Assembly (NCBI GenBank): GCA_022266195.1 | Contig: WHVY01000001.1 | Location: 13,578,001-13,642,000 of the forward strand | Direction of reading: 5' to 3' | From: Tetranychus cinnabarinus | Taxonomy: Eukaryota > Arthropoda > Arachnida > Trombidiformes > Tetranychidae | DNA length: 64,000 nt | In this document: positions 46,187-57,786 of the stretch, one piece after another | Layout of the letters: every line of letters starts with the position of its first letter | How positions within the stretch are numbered: position 1 is the stretch's first letter | Notes under the pieces: generated by a model | The model's input: only the letters and a program-made list of their open reading frames with translations | The model's database searches: none | What the model was told of the DNA's origin: nothing | Position numbers and translations under genes: made by a program

Positions 46187-46999
46187 CCTCAATTGAAATA
46201 TCAAACTCAGACCAAAGATCAGGTTTGATTCCGTTGGAAGCAAAGCATCCATATCTTCCTTCATGGTACCGAGTAGCATTATGAATAATTAAATTATTAT
46301 TTGAAATGTCATAATCAGCAGTTTTAATATTAGTAGACTCAATCAAATTCCAAGATGATCCTGTAATAATGAAAACGATTGTAAGCAAAGATCCCATTAA
46401 TTTTACACAATTAAAATTTACCTTCTAATCTTTTCCAAATAACCTTTGACCGAGGATAACTAGAAACATGACATTTAACATTGATTGTCTGCCCTATCTT
46501 TAGTTTAATGTCAGTGGGTTTTTCAATCCAACTTGGTGAACCTGTGAATTAAATGTAATGATTGTCAGTATCATTTGAATTTGAGCATAAGTAGCTTTTT
46601 ACCTTCAACTAAAAGTTCACTGGAATATGAATCAGAACCATATCTATTTGAAATTTTGCAAGTGTAGTTTCCAGAATGACTTGATTTAATTGAATCGATG
46701 ATGAGCATAGATGAATCTTGAATAGCCCCAATAGTAATACCAGGCAAATTTTTAGGCTCTTCACCATCTTTAAACCATGTAATCTGAAATGGCGAAGTTC
46801 CTGAAAGACTTTGACAAGTAAATGAAGTCTTACCACCGAGTACCGGTTTAATAAGAGCTGAAAATGGGGCTACTTTTGGACCTGAGAAGAAATCATTTCA
46901 ATCAGCTGTTTGAATTTTTATGGAGATATACTTACTACCTTGGCCATTAACATGGACTCCTACTGAAGCAGCGATTAATATGAGGAAGTAAACAAACAT
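46187..46999 (-). CDS. sDscam B cassette B12
   Basis: Leader 46936-46999 (MFVYFLILIAASVGVHVNG), Ig1 46603-46881 (NYTCKISNRYGSDSYSSE), Ig2a 46422-46541, Ig2b 46187-46360 (GRYGCFASNGIKP). The element is at 46133-46144. The downstream half including its intron is nearly identical to cassette A2. Confidence 0.9.
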
Positions 47000-47145
47000 T
47001 CTGCCAAAAACAGAAACAGGGTTTCAACATACAAAAAAGATCACAATACACAACATTTGTTGATATTCTATACAAATAAGATCATGTCAAACAAAAAAGC
47101 GCCATTTCCAAGTTAAACTATAACCATAAGCTCTTAAAACATTAC

Positions 47146-47943
47146 CCTCAATTGAAATATCAAACTCTGACCAAAGATCAGTTCCGATTCCGTTGGTAGC
47201 TGAACATCCATATCTTCCTTCATATGCCTTAGTTGCATTTGTAATTTGCAAATTACTATTAAATTCACCAAATTGCGACCATGATGACCCTTTGACAAAA
47301 GAAAAAATATTTATTGAATAATCGTAAAAACTTTACATGAGAATAAATATACCTTGCATTTTTTTCCAAGTTATCGTGGGTTTTGGATATCCAGAAACAA
47401 GACATCTGACATTGATCATTTGATGGACTCTTGATTTAACATTGTTTGGTTTCTCAATCCAATTTGGAGGACCTTTAACAATTATAGAAAAATTATAATG
47501 AAAATCAATTGATCTAATGCAACATTGATTGTATTTACCTTCAACTAAAAGTTCAGTAGAGTAAGTGTCAGAACCATATCTATTGGAGATTTTACAAGTA
47601 TAGTTTCCAGAATGACTTGATTTTATCGAGTTAATTATCAATACAGAAGGATCTTGAATCGAAACAATTCTGATGTCTTCTGAGTCTTCAAGTTCCTTTC
47701 CATCTTTAAACCATACTATCTTTAATGGTGGCGATCCCGAAAGTTTTTGGCAAATGAATGAAGTGGATCCTCCAATTATTGGTTTAACATGTGAAGAAAA
47801 TGGAGCAACTTTCGGACCTAGAATGGGATAAATCTAGCTATATCAAGATAGATAATTTTCCTACACTTATTCTTACCTTCTTGTCCGTAGACTTCATTAG
47901 CTCCAATTAAGAGTGCAATCGAAACAAATATAGCAAAATTCAT
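47146..47943 (-). CDS. sDscam B cassette B13
   Basis: Leader 47877-47943 (MNFAIFVSIALLIGANEVYG), Ig1 47539-47817 (TSFICQKLSGSPPLKIVWF), Ig2a 47353-47472, Ig2b 47146-47289 (144 nt, the shortest). The element is at 47092-47103. Confidence 0.9.
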
Positions 47944-48085
47944 GTTTTTTTGAATACAGTACAGACTATAAACACTAGAGCAATATTTGAACCAGTTTCT
48001 CAAATTTAAAACACAAATCAGATCTTGTCAAACAAAAAAGCGCCAATTCCAAGTGAGAATACGATTAGAAATTTTCAAACATTAC

Positions 48086-49011
48086 CATCAATTAAAATAT
48101 CAAACTCTGACCGAAGATCAGGTTCAATTCCGTTGGAAGCAAAACACCCATATCTTCCGTTATGGTGTCGAGTGGCATTACGAATGGTTAAATCATCATT
48201 TAAAATGTCAAAATTTGCAGCTTGAATAGTAGCAGAGTCAATCGAGTACCAAGATGTTCCTATGGATGATAAAATAAAAAAGTGCTGATTGAAAGAGCCC
48301 GAGAATATATGCATTTTTAGTTTCAATTTTATGGTAACTCAGCGAATTTTGTTCGCTGAGATGATAATGAAAACAGAAAAAATGGGTACATGATATTTCA
48401 GTAGACTCTGACTGATCTACTGTACTGTACCTGTTAGTCTTTTCCAAATAACCTTAGGTAGAGGATGACCAGCGACAGAGCATTTAACATTGATGTTTTG
48501 TCCAATTTTGAGCTTCAAATCACTTGGTTTTTGTACCCAGCTTGGTGGACCTAAAATTTAAGAATAATGATGGTTGATGTCATAATTGTAAAAAGAATAA
48601 GTTCATACCTTCAACTAAAAGTTCACTGGAATGTGAATCAGATCCATATCTATTGGAAATTTTGCAAGTGTAGTTTCCAGAATGACTGGATTTAATTGAG
48701 TCAATAATCAACATTGATGAATCCTCAATAGAGCGAATCCTAATATCAGGTGGGTTTTGAAGCTCTATCCCATCTTTGAACCAAACAATTTGTAATGGCG
48801 ATGATCCCGAAAGACTTTGACAAGTAAACGAAGTCTTCCCTCCAATAACTGGCTTAACTGATAATGGAAATGGAGCAACATGCACTCTTGGACCTAAAGT
48901 GATTGATAGTTTTAATTCATGAAAAGACACATACGATCCATACTTACTTTCTTGTCCATAGCTAGAGTGAAATATAACAAAGAGTCCAACAAAAAGACTG
49001 AAAGATTTCAT
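48086..49011 (-). CDS. sDscam B cassette B14
   Basis: Leader 48948-49011 (MKSFSLFVGLFVIFHSSYG), Ig1 48609-48893 (285 nt, two extra codons near its start: RVHVAPF), Ig2a 48431-48550, Ig2b 48086-48259. The Ig2a/Ig2b intron is unusually long (171 nt). The 54-nt leader intron is open in frame, so intron retention would still encode protein. The element is at 48033-48044. Confidence 0.9.
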
Positions 49012-49149
49012 GATGTTTTTATACCAACAAATCTAATGTGGCTGTATTTTTTCAAATTGTATTCCTAAAACCATTTCAACCAGTAAAAATAACAAACAAG
49101 AAAAAGCGCAACTTTCAAGCAAATGAAATGTCAAAAGTAAAACTTTTAC

Positions 49150-49972
49150 CATCAATAATAACATCAAACTCTGTCCATAGATCAGGTTGAATACCATTAG
49201 AAGCAGCACATCCATATCTGCCTTGATGATCACGAGTAGCACTACGAATTTGAAATTCACCGCTAGAAGAATCTCGATTTACTATTATTATTTGATCCTT
49301 GTCGGTCAATTGTATCCACGATAGCCCTGAATTAAATCATTACACATAGTTCGATAAGAATTCTCGTTATTGGGACCAAAATATTTACCCTTCAATTTTT
49401 TCAATTGAACTCTTGGCTTTGGATAACCAGAGACAAGGCATCGAATTGTAAGCATTCTGCCGATTTCCGATTTGATATTAGTTGGTTTTTCGACCCATAA
49501 AGGTGGACCTAAAGATGAGATAAAATAATGATAGATAAAAAAGAGACAGAAAATAAGAAGAACGAGGATACCTTCTATCAACAATTCCGAAGAGTAAGAA
49601 TCATGTCCATATCTATTGGATATTTTACAGGTATAATTTCCCGAGTGACTGGATGATATTGATTCCATAATTAATATTGAAGAGTCTTCATTTGTTCTGA
49701 TCCGAGTTGAGGCAGATTCGTTCATTTGCTGACCATCTTTAAACCATGTAATTAGTAAAGGTGGGGAACCAGCCAAACTCTGACAAGTGAATGAGGTTTT
49801 ACCACCAATCACAGGTTTGACTATTGACATGAAAGGAGCTACTTTTGGACCTAGAGAATAAAATCAGTTTAGATTTGACTGAATTATAGTAATAAGAGTT
49901 ATACATACTTTCCTGTCCGTAATAGCATTGTATTGATGATAACAATACCAACAAAAACAAGTATTCAATCAT
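49150..49972 (-). CDS. sDscam B cassette B15
   Basis: Leader 49909-49972 (MIEYLFLLVLLSSIQCYYG), Ig1 49572-49850 (NYTCKISNRYGHDSYSSE), Ig2a 49389-49508, Ig2b 49150-49326 (177 nt, the longest; GRYGCAASNGIQPDLW). The element variant AGAAAAAGCGCA is at about 49098-49109. Confidence 0.9.
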
Positions 49973-50102
49973 TTTATGTTGGCGCTGAAAAAAATTTGAT
50001 TATTCAAAACATAAAGTTGCACAGCAATGGGTCACATAAACTAGTAAATAAATGAAAGGTTAACAAAGCGCCACTTTTCAAGTAATTCAAACTCTTATTT
50101 AC

Positions 50103-50932
50103 CAATAACTTTAATATCAAATTCTGTCCAAAGTTTTGGTTCAATTCCATTTGATATTTCACATCCGTATTTTCCTTCATGAACTTTTTCTACTTTTGAT
50201 ATAACGATTTGGTTTTCTGCTTTTTTTATACTAACATCATCGATAACCTCCCAGGATGAGCCTAAAATAAAAACATACGGAAGTTAGAAATGGCTTACAG
50301 AAATGTATGTAAAAATGTATCGAACCTTTCAGCATTTTCAGAATGACTTCTGCAATAGGTGAGCTTACTGCAGAACAAGGAATCCGTAATTCATCATTCA
50401 CATGAACATTGTAAAGCATTTCGGGTTTATTTAACCATTTTGGTGGACCTGTAAAAACAATTTAAATTAATCCAGTAAGATATGGTAATTGCAACTTTTG
50501 GAATTAACAAAATATCAGACCTTCAATACTGATTTGTATCGATGATGAATCTCTGCCATAGATGTTGCTAATGACACAAGTATAATTTCCATTATGATTT
50601 ACAGAAATCGGATCAATAACCAAGATTGCTGAATCTTTTGTTAAATATTCAATTCTGATTGTATTGTGGTTATTGATCACTTCTCCATCTTTGAACCATT
50701 TGAAATAAAGTGGTTTATCCCCGCTTTCTGCTGTACAAGCGAAAGTCGCTGCACCACCTTCTTTAGGCTTGGACATTGATGATATTTGACCAGCCTTTGG
50801 AGCTTGAAATAAAAATAAATCATTAAAAATAACTGACTAAAGCTTAGGCTATAACTTACCATTTTGACAGTTGCAGTGATCATGTAATAGAAGGCTGATA
50901 ATAATGATCGAAAATAAGCTTGAAGTATTCAT
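50103..50932 (-). CDS. sDscam B cassette B16 (5'-most intact)
   Basis: Leader 50860-50932 (73 nt, MNTSSLFSIIIISLLLHDHC), Ig1 50521-50802 (donor GTCTGA; NYTCVISNIYGRDSSS), Ig2a 50326-50448 (123 nt), Ig2b 50103-50261 (GKYGCEISNGIEPKLW). The short element CAAAGCGCC is at 50064-50072. Leader and Ig1 are close to those of B9, and it shows the uninterrupted form of the leader that a MITE disrupts in B9. Confidence 0.9.
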
Positions 50933-51008
50933 AATGTTGCAAGTAATTTTCAAGTTAAAAGCCAAGTAAACCACGATTTTCTGAAAATGTCAACAATATT
51001 CAAACAAA

Positions 51009-51160
51009 CAAAAAAAGCGCTCTGCTCAAGCCCATCTCATAACAAAATAAAACCGCGATCTCTGAAAAGTATAAAACCTTCAATTTCACATTAATAATTT
51101 CAATATTGAATCCGCCAAATCCATTTGATACTTTACATCAATATTTCCATCTACCATACA
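51009..51160 (-). pseudogene. sDscam B cassette remnant B17
   Basis: Element CAAAAAAAGCGCTCTGCTCA at 51009-51028, then sequence matching the region downstream of B10, then a piece of Ig2b (about 51085-51150) with an internal deletion that removes the Trp region and shifts the frame. No Ig2a, Ig1 or leader remains. It marks the 5' edge of the array. Confidence 0.75.
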
Positions 51161-51440
51161 AGAAATTCGTAACTAAAACCTGGTAAGATCTCTAGCATAT
51201 AGAGAATGGATGAATAAATACTACTTTATCAGTCCTCAATCAGTTAATCAGTTAATCAGCGATTTTGTCATTAATACATTGATAAACAGTTTTGTCAATA
51301 TGAATCTACTTTAATCTTTGTATCTGTGATTCTTAACGTATTTGCATAAAGATAACGATAAATGCTAAACAAAATAGTAACAGCCAGATAAATCTGAAAA
51401 ACCTGTTATTGAATCTTCTGAAGGAATCAATCTCTGTCCT

Positions 51441-52317
51441 TTATTTGAACATGATAGCTCCTTGTGCCTCTTTGGTTTTAGCAGCAATTTTTTCAGACCA
51501 ATCATGCTTTCCAATTCGTTTGATGGTTTCAATCAATACTTTTCTTGATACTCCAGCAAGCATTTTCATTCGCTTATCAACCAATTCGACTGTGACTGAT
51601 TCACCTTCATCTTCATGCCAACAATCATAATCAGTAACTAATCCTATGGAATTATAGAATAGCCCCAATTCAGCAGCTAATGGAGCCTCAGGAACGGTAG
51701 TCATACCAATAATATCTCCTCCCCATGATTTGAAAAGTTTAGACTCTGCAAAAGTGGAATAGCGGGGACCTTCACAAGCAACAATACAAGCTCCAGATCG
51801 ATATTCGGCTCCAACTGTTTTACAAGCTTCTTCAATCATCATTTGCACTGTTTTATCAAAAGGATGAGCTTGAGGTATATGAATGACTTTGTAAAATGTT
51901 GAAGGTCTTGATTTTGTTCTATCGGAGGAATACAGAAGAAAAATATTTTAAGTATTTTTTCCTAGGAAAATGTTGGGGTCAATACCTGTCAATATATTGA
52001 TCAACAATCGCAATCATGCCTGGCTTAAACTCTTCTTGTAAAGATCCACAAGCATTTGTTACCAAAATATGGGTACAGCCAAGCTCCTTTAGTGTCCACA
52101 GATTGGCTCTATAGTTAACATCTGAAGGGTTACGATCATGTTGCTTTCCATGTCGACTCATAACAACAATATCGACATTGTCAATTTTTCCGCTGGTAAC
52201 TTGTTTATCCGATGGTTGGCCATAAGGTGTAGTACCTACATTAATCATTTGTGCATCTCTCAATATATTGAGATCAGCATCCAATCCAGTCCCACCAATG
52301 ACACCAATTTTCACCAT
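51441..52317 (-). CDS. Mtap: S-methyl-5'-thioadenosine phosphorylase
   Basis: Exons 51986-52317 and 51441-51918 join in phase 2 over a 67-nt intron (donor ACAG|GTATTG, acceptor CCGATAG), giving 269 aa. Seen motifs: IGVIGGTGLDADL at the N-terminus, phosphate-binding SRHGKQHDR and NACGSL, CEGPRYSTFAE, GMTTVPEAPLA and the base-specificity loop TDYDCWHEDE. In this family the two Asp residues of that loop favour 6-aminopurines. The enzyme splits methylthioadenosine from polyamine synthesis into adenine and methylthioribose-1-phosphate for methionine salvage, in the cytosol as a trimer. Length fits the family (human about 283). The start MVKIGVIGG at 52317 matches the usual N-terminus. It directly follows the 5' end of the sDscam B array on the same strand. 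Confidence 0.95.
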
Positions 52318-53763
52318 ATTTAAAAGAAATCAAAACTTTCAACAAAAGTATTAAATTTTGATGAATTTGAAAGGAAATTTCACAGAAAATACCGACAAAA
52401 GGTTCTTCAGGATTGATCTGATTGAAAGAAGCAAATGAAAAGGATTTATACTTGGATAAGAGTCATTAATTAAGTAGTGAGATGAAGGACTAACAAACCT
52501 TTTTAGATTGATTTATCAGCCGATAAACTGTTAGTCTATCACACACAGTGATGAGTGAGAAAATAGACAGAGAGTAGGGAAGAAGACTTGTTCACGCTTT
52601 GGGTACATGGTAATTGACAGTTGAAGGACGATATTGAATCAAAATTTTTATAAATTAATCGGTAACAAATTAAGTACTAGCTTTACCAATGAAAGCTTGA
52701 ATGATAGCTTGAAAACTTTTTGATTTTACAAAACACTAGACACAGCAGCGATCATGACTGATCGAAATTTCACTCCACTGAGTTGATGAATTCAGTTCAA
52801 ATTCAAGACCCAAGTTCTAAATGGAAACGTCGCTGGAATAAAAATTCAAAAGTTGAAATCTTAAGCTTCTGTGCATTCAAAATAAGAAGAGTACTTTTTT
52901 GTTAAGAAAGAAATCTGATCAGATAAGGAAAACCAATGGGAAAATGGGAAAAATAAGAGCGAAAATTAAATATTATTTATTTTATTTTTATTTTGAAAAA
53001 CACAATTAAAACAATGAAGGTACCTTTTTGTGCTTCCATCTATCAATTTTACCCCTTAAACTTTATCTTATCAAAAAAGTACTTTTCTTATTTTGAATGT
53101 AATCGTAAAATCCATTTTGTGGTGCAAAAAGCCTTTCTTTAAGCACAGATAAACAATTGATATTCGAGTTGCGATCATTGAGAATTGACGATGGAATTCA
53201 GTCTAAATATTCTTATTCCAATATATCTAATGAGATGAGACAAGCCCACATGAATTTAATTACATTGTATTACATTAATAATAGTATGTAACATTATTAA
53301 CGAATAAATCGATCAGTGACTTTCTTGAGATTATTCATGAAACCAAAAGTATATCAACAGCTAATTTTTAAATCCATTCGTTGTTCAATGAATTTCATGA
53401 CCAATTAAATTAATTTAATGATTAATCAATTGTTTTAATGAAGCTTTGTTTATTCGTTAATTTATCATTTCTCTCTAATGAACTTTTGTCATTTTTGAAC
53501 AATGAAGTCAATAAAAGACAATTAAGACTTATTGATTAGCAAATTTGCAACTAAAATATTCACTGAAATATGAGTTCGGCATGGAATGACAGGAAAAAGA
53601 ATCAAAATCTGCAATTAAAGATTTCAAAATTTTCAAGTGACTTTCAAAATAACCTGAATAAAAGCTATTAGCAACCAAAACTTATAAGATTTTATTTGAT
53701 GATCTTTTGAAGAGCATAAATTTTCAATCCCATTTAGATGTTATTGATGCATTCAGTGTTTAG
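52318..53763. other. Divergent intergenic region
   Basis: Lies between the starts of MTAP (minus) and the gustatory-receptor-like gene (plus), so it holds both promoters. A sequence around 52745-52870 (CGATCATGACTGATCG and the following 100 nt) recurs at about 55735 and 56115. No coding exon is visible. Confidence 0.5.
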
Positions 53764-55325
53764 ATGGTGAATTATTCAGTGAAAAAATCGGAGATGTTGA
53801 GATCTAAACACATCGGAATTGTATCGGAATTGGTTCGGTATGTGATTGGGTTCCAATCCAGTGATATCAATGACACTGTAGCAATAAAATATTTAAAGCA
53901 ACTTGAATCAATGTGCATATCATACAATATATTGCCAAACGGATTCTCACAAGATCCAAGTGTAACTCCATCAAAATGGACTACAATAAAGTCCATTCTT
54001 TACATAAGCGTAATGACCATTAATATTATACACTTTATATTGTTGAGTGCCTTTGATCTGCCAGATGAATGGCATCTTCTTCTTGGTGACTTTTTTCATG
54101 GTCATCCGAATGGTCGTTTCTTTTGGCTCTTCTGTTTGAATTTATCTGTTTTTGGTGAAGTCATAAGACATCATTGGATATTTTTGGCTAGAAGTGGTCA
54201 CTTGACAACCTTTAAGTTGGAACATTTAATATATTCAAAAGGATTTAGCAGTCGAGTTTTATTCATGGATCGATTTTACTGCAAAAAGTTTCGTTTTGTT
54301 TCAACTAATTTAGCTATTTTTTGGGTGCGAGCAACATATTGCCTTACAATTAGCTTTGCACCAATTTTAATCTTCATTGTTCATTCAGCATCTAAACTAC
54401 CGCAAACGTCGCAACAGTATATTTACACTGGCTTTTGGCTTCTCATCAGTTATCTTGGAATCTCTTGTACCGTCAGCAACTTAATGTTATCTGGTGGGTT
54501 AGCTACAGTTCAGTTGTCTTACTTTTACTACAAAGTTGCTCATGTAGCCCGAACTGTGCAAGATCTTGCCTTGAAGAGAAGACACTCGAGAAATGCTGAC
54601 TATTTACTTAATTACAAAGCTATTGTTTGTGAAATTATTAAATATCAGAATGAAACTGAACACTGTAATATTGGCGTTAGAAACTGGTTCATATTCGTTT
54701 ACATCGGCCTTTCTGCTGTTGACAATTTTGGAGTTTACACTGCAGTTTTTGTTCACATTGATCGCGGATTCATGGACTTTTTCATTTTGGGTGTTTCCAT
54801 GATTGGCTTTGTATCCATTGGAGCTTGTTCATACACCAACGGAGTCATTTTGACAAAGGTTTGAAAAGATTGCAAATGTTTGCTCGACATTTAATTTGAT
54901 TTACTCTCTTTTAGATGATCTCATGTTGCAAGAATCTAAGGAAAGCAACTAGCCGTTTGAAATTGAATGCAGAAACCTTCATAAAGGTATTTTTTGGTTT
55001 CTTAATCACAGTGATTGAATTAAACGAGTCGAGCTTCTATACTTAATAATTAAAGTCCGACTTGGCCAGTACAATCAACCAATAAAAAGATAAAATTTAA
55101 TAAACTATCGATTTTTAGGAAACTGATTTAGAAGATCGACTTTCAAGAACTGATATTGCATTCACTATTGGTCAACTTTTGGATATGACTACTCGAGTTT
55201 TTGTTATTGTGAGCATAAAATGTTTTATTTAGTTCATTAATAGTAACTTTACCTTTTCTTTCCACTTTCAGTATTTGATCGAAAACATTTGCCTCATCAT
55301 GATGTTTAAAGTCAACTTTCAATGA
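53764..55325 (+). CDS. Gustatory-receptor-like chemoreceptor
   Basis: Four exons, 53764-54858, 54915-54986, 55119-55208 and 55272-55325, all joined in phase 0, give 436 aa. There are about seven hydrophobic segments (ISVMTINIIHFILLSAF, LFCLNLSVFGEVI, FAPILIFIVHSAS, FWLLISYLGISCTVS and NWFIFVYIGLSAVDNF among them), a long loop before the last helices, and a short C-terminal helix (RVFVIYLIENICLIMMF) split over the last intron. A long first exon followed by three short phase-0 exons near the C-terminus is typical of arthropod gustatory receptors, whose last helix carries a TYxxxxxQF-like motif; here it ends VNFQ. Members are ligand-gated cation channels with inverted topology in taste neurons. 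The ligand cannot be inferred. Mites carry large families of these, so it is probably one of many paralogues. Confidence 0.75.
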
Positions 55326-57060
55326 ACTTTAACAATCAAAAACATATTGTGCCTACTCTTTGCTGGATTGAACTTAAACTTTAGTGGTCAAGCATTTGCT
55401 CAGAATCGATCAATAAGTATTCCGATACTTTGTTGAATCTCAGTTTATTTTAACAAATTGAATGGTTGGTATATTCCCAGATCATGCAAACATACCATTA
55501 CGCTAGAAAATATAATACTTATGAATATACACATGTATATGTACTTCGGATGTTTACATCAAAGAAACTTGAATTATGTTTCAAAGGTTATAATGTTTAC
55601 AAATTCAACAATATTAATGAATACATAAAGTTTCATTAAGAACACAACTTTCATAAACTCGCCAAGTTTCACTTTTGGATACAATAACACACTTAATTTT
55701 AACCCGTTTACTTTTATGGAAACAAGTGGAAGCCCCGATCATAAATGATCGTAATTTCTTTCCACTGTATACAATAAATTTTATCGATATTTAAAAACTC
55801 AAATTCTTGATGAAAACCATCGTCAATGTAGAAAACTAATAAAATAAAATCTGTTTCTAAAGCTGATTAAAATTAAATTTAAGTTTCAACCTTGAAAGCA
55901 ATTTCATTGAAAACTTTCGATCAGAAAATTTTTTAATTGCCTGAATAGTTCTTAAGTCACTAAGAGTTCATCAAGTCGCAACTGCAACTCGATAGTCAAA
56001 GTTTTGACACTTATAAATCACCCAATCATTATTTTAATAAAAAACCATTGTCAGAATAAGAAATTCAAAAGTTGAAATCTTTAGGTTTTGTCACATTTAT
56101 AACAACAAGCTGAGCCACGATCATGACTGATCGTAAATTTCTTTTCACTAAATACAGTAAATCCAATCCACATTTGAAGACTTAAATTATTGATGAAAAA
56201 CCATTTTCAATGAGAAAAAATAAAATAAAATCTGGTTCAACAGTTGAGGCAACATATTTTTTACCTAACTCTTTGCTCGAAAAATGGTTTTACCTATCCT
56301 TCTAATTTAACAATAAACCAACAATCAACCTGAACCAAAAAATTTTTCCCCCAAAGTCAATGATAAAAGATACGGATTCTGCATTTTTTCCCCTACCCTG
56401 TTTAAACGCTAATTTCTCAGGTACCTGAATTCCGATGAAGTTCAGAGTATTTTTCGTGGATGTAGTTTAATCATGACTTTCAGGCTGTGAAAAAAATTTC
56501 TTTAGAATCCTTTTAGTTTGGCCACAATCTTTACACAAAAATTTCATGTTTTGACTTTATATATGGTATAGATTATTTTGGAGTGTAAAAAGCCATTCTG
56601 AATTTCGAAATGCTCTGACTATTTTTCGTGGATGTAGTCAATCGCTTTCATGCTGTGAAAAAAATTTCTTTAGAATCCTTTTGGTTTGACCACAATCTTT
56701 ACGCAAAAATTTCATATTATTGTTTAAATAAAAAATAAAAGATCATCTGAAATGATGAGAAAATATCTTTACTTACAGGATACATGGAATACAAAATTCT
56801 TGGAATGTGTTTTTCGCGGTTTCGCACCTCAGTTAAAGTATAAAATTAATATTGTCCATTTAATTTTGACACTCAGTACCATTGATTCAATGGAATATCA
56901 TGAAATTAATTTTCGAGTAAAATAAACACAAGCAGACAAGTCGTAATTAAAATACGGTCCCTGATCAAATGACTTTCATTGCAAAAGACAAATCTTAAAT
57001 TTAAACTGCATTTGTTTACAATTTATTTATTTTTCAACTAGTTAAATTAAATTATTTCGT
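55326..57060. other. Intergenic region with short repeats
   Basis: Two copies of a motif beginning GATCATGACTGATCG or similar (about 55731 and 56113) share about 100 nt with 52745. A separate direct duplication of about 100 nt is at 56448-56548 and 56628-56728 (TTTTCGTGGATGTAGT, then GCTGTGAAAAAAATTTCTTT). No gene is visible. Confidence 0.55.
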
Positions 57061-57196
57061 GTTTTTCACAATTCTAGAATGTAAGTAACTCTTAAGCTAC
57101 TCTTTTTGATGTGGATTAAGATAAATTTCCTTTACAAATTTCGTCTTTTTTGCTAAATATTTGTTATTGTTTTTGATATTCTTACAGTTATCAATA

Positions 57197-57376
57197 ATGG
57201 CCGGTGGAGGTGAACATGTTGATGAATCCCAATTTACTGGAATGTCAAAATATTTCAATTCCTATACCAATACTGGACGTCGAAACTGTTCCATTCTTAC
57301 TCTTAGTGTCACAGCTGGTCTGATACTTTATTTCACTAAATTTAGGAAATCAGGAAAACAAGAAGCCAAGAAATAA
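57197..57376 (+). CDS. ATP5MK: ATP synthase membrane subunit k (DAPIT/USMG5)
   Basis: 59 aa starting MAGGGEHVDESQFTGMSKYF, with NSYTNTGRRNC and a single TM segment (SILTLSVTAGLILYF), then KFRKSGKQEAKK. This matches the small subunit k/DAPIT of the mitochondrial F1Fo ATP synthase (about 58 aa; conserved FTGxxKYFNSYTxTGRxN). It sits in the inner membrane and supports ATP-synthase dimerisation. The start is 57197, not the in-frame upstream ATG region, because an acceptor (TTCTTACAG, ending 57187) lies between: a 5' UTR exon ends at the donor GTAAGT at 57081. Poly(A) signal AATAAA at 57540-57545. Confidence 0.93.
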   Translation: MAGGGEHVDESQFTGMSKYFNSYTNTGRRNCSILTLSVTAGLILYFTKFRKSGKQEAKK

Positions 57377-57786
57377 CTGGTTCTGTTTCACATGGATCAC
57401 AATTTCAATGGGTTTGTTAGTTAGCTATCATAACTTCTTATGGTTAGCATTAGCATGATAAGCATGCAAAGATTTTTTGTTTTTCTTGATTAACCTAATA
57501 GAAATATGTTCATTCATTTTGAATGTTATAGAGATTCTTAATAAACGTTCTGTCATCCCTTGGCTAACTTGGTTTCTCATCTCATATTTTCATTATTCAA
57601 GCAGCGTGTTTATCTTTTGGTATTTAACAATTACCAGAATTTGTTCATTCGAGGCATTTGATTGAAAAGTTGTCCATGCACATTTTTCTCGCTATAATTT
57701 ACAATTCGAGCTTAAAGCAAAAAATATCGATATTGTCTGTTAAAATAAGTCTTTATGTTTATATCCCAGTATTGAACTATTTTTGT

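Noticed and set aside
48894..48947. Continuous frame joining leader and Ig1 of B14
   Set aside because: It is a 54-nt intron that happens to be open; donor GTAAGT and acceptor match all other cassettes. Retention remains possible but is not the main reading.
21248..51160. A CRISPR-like or satellite interpretation of the regular 1-kb repeats
   Set aside because: Units are coding exons with conserved splice sites and Ig motifs, and lengths vary; they are gene cassettes.
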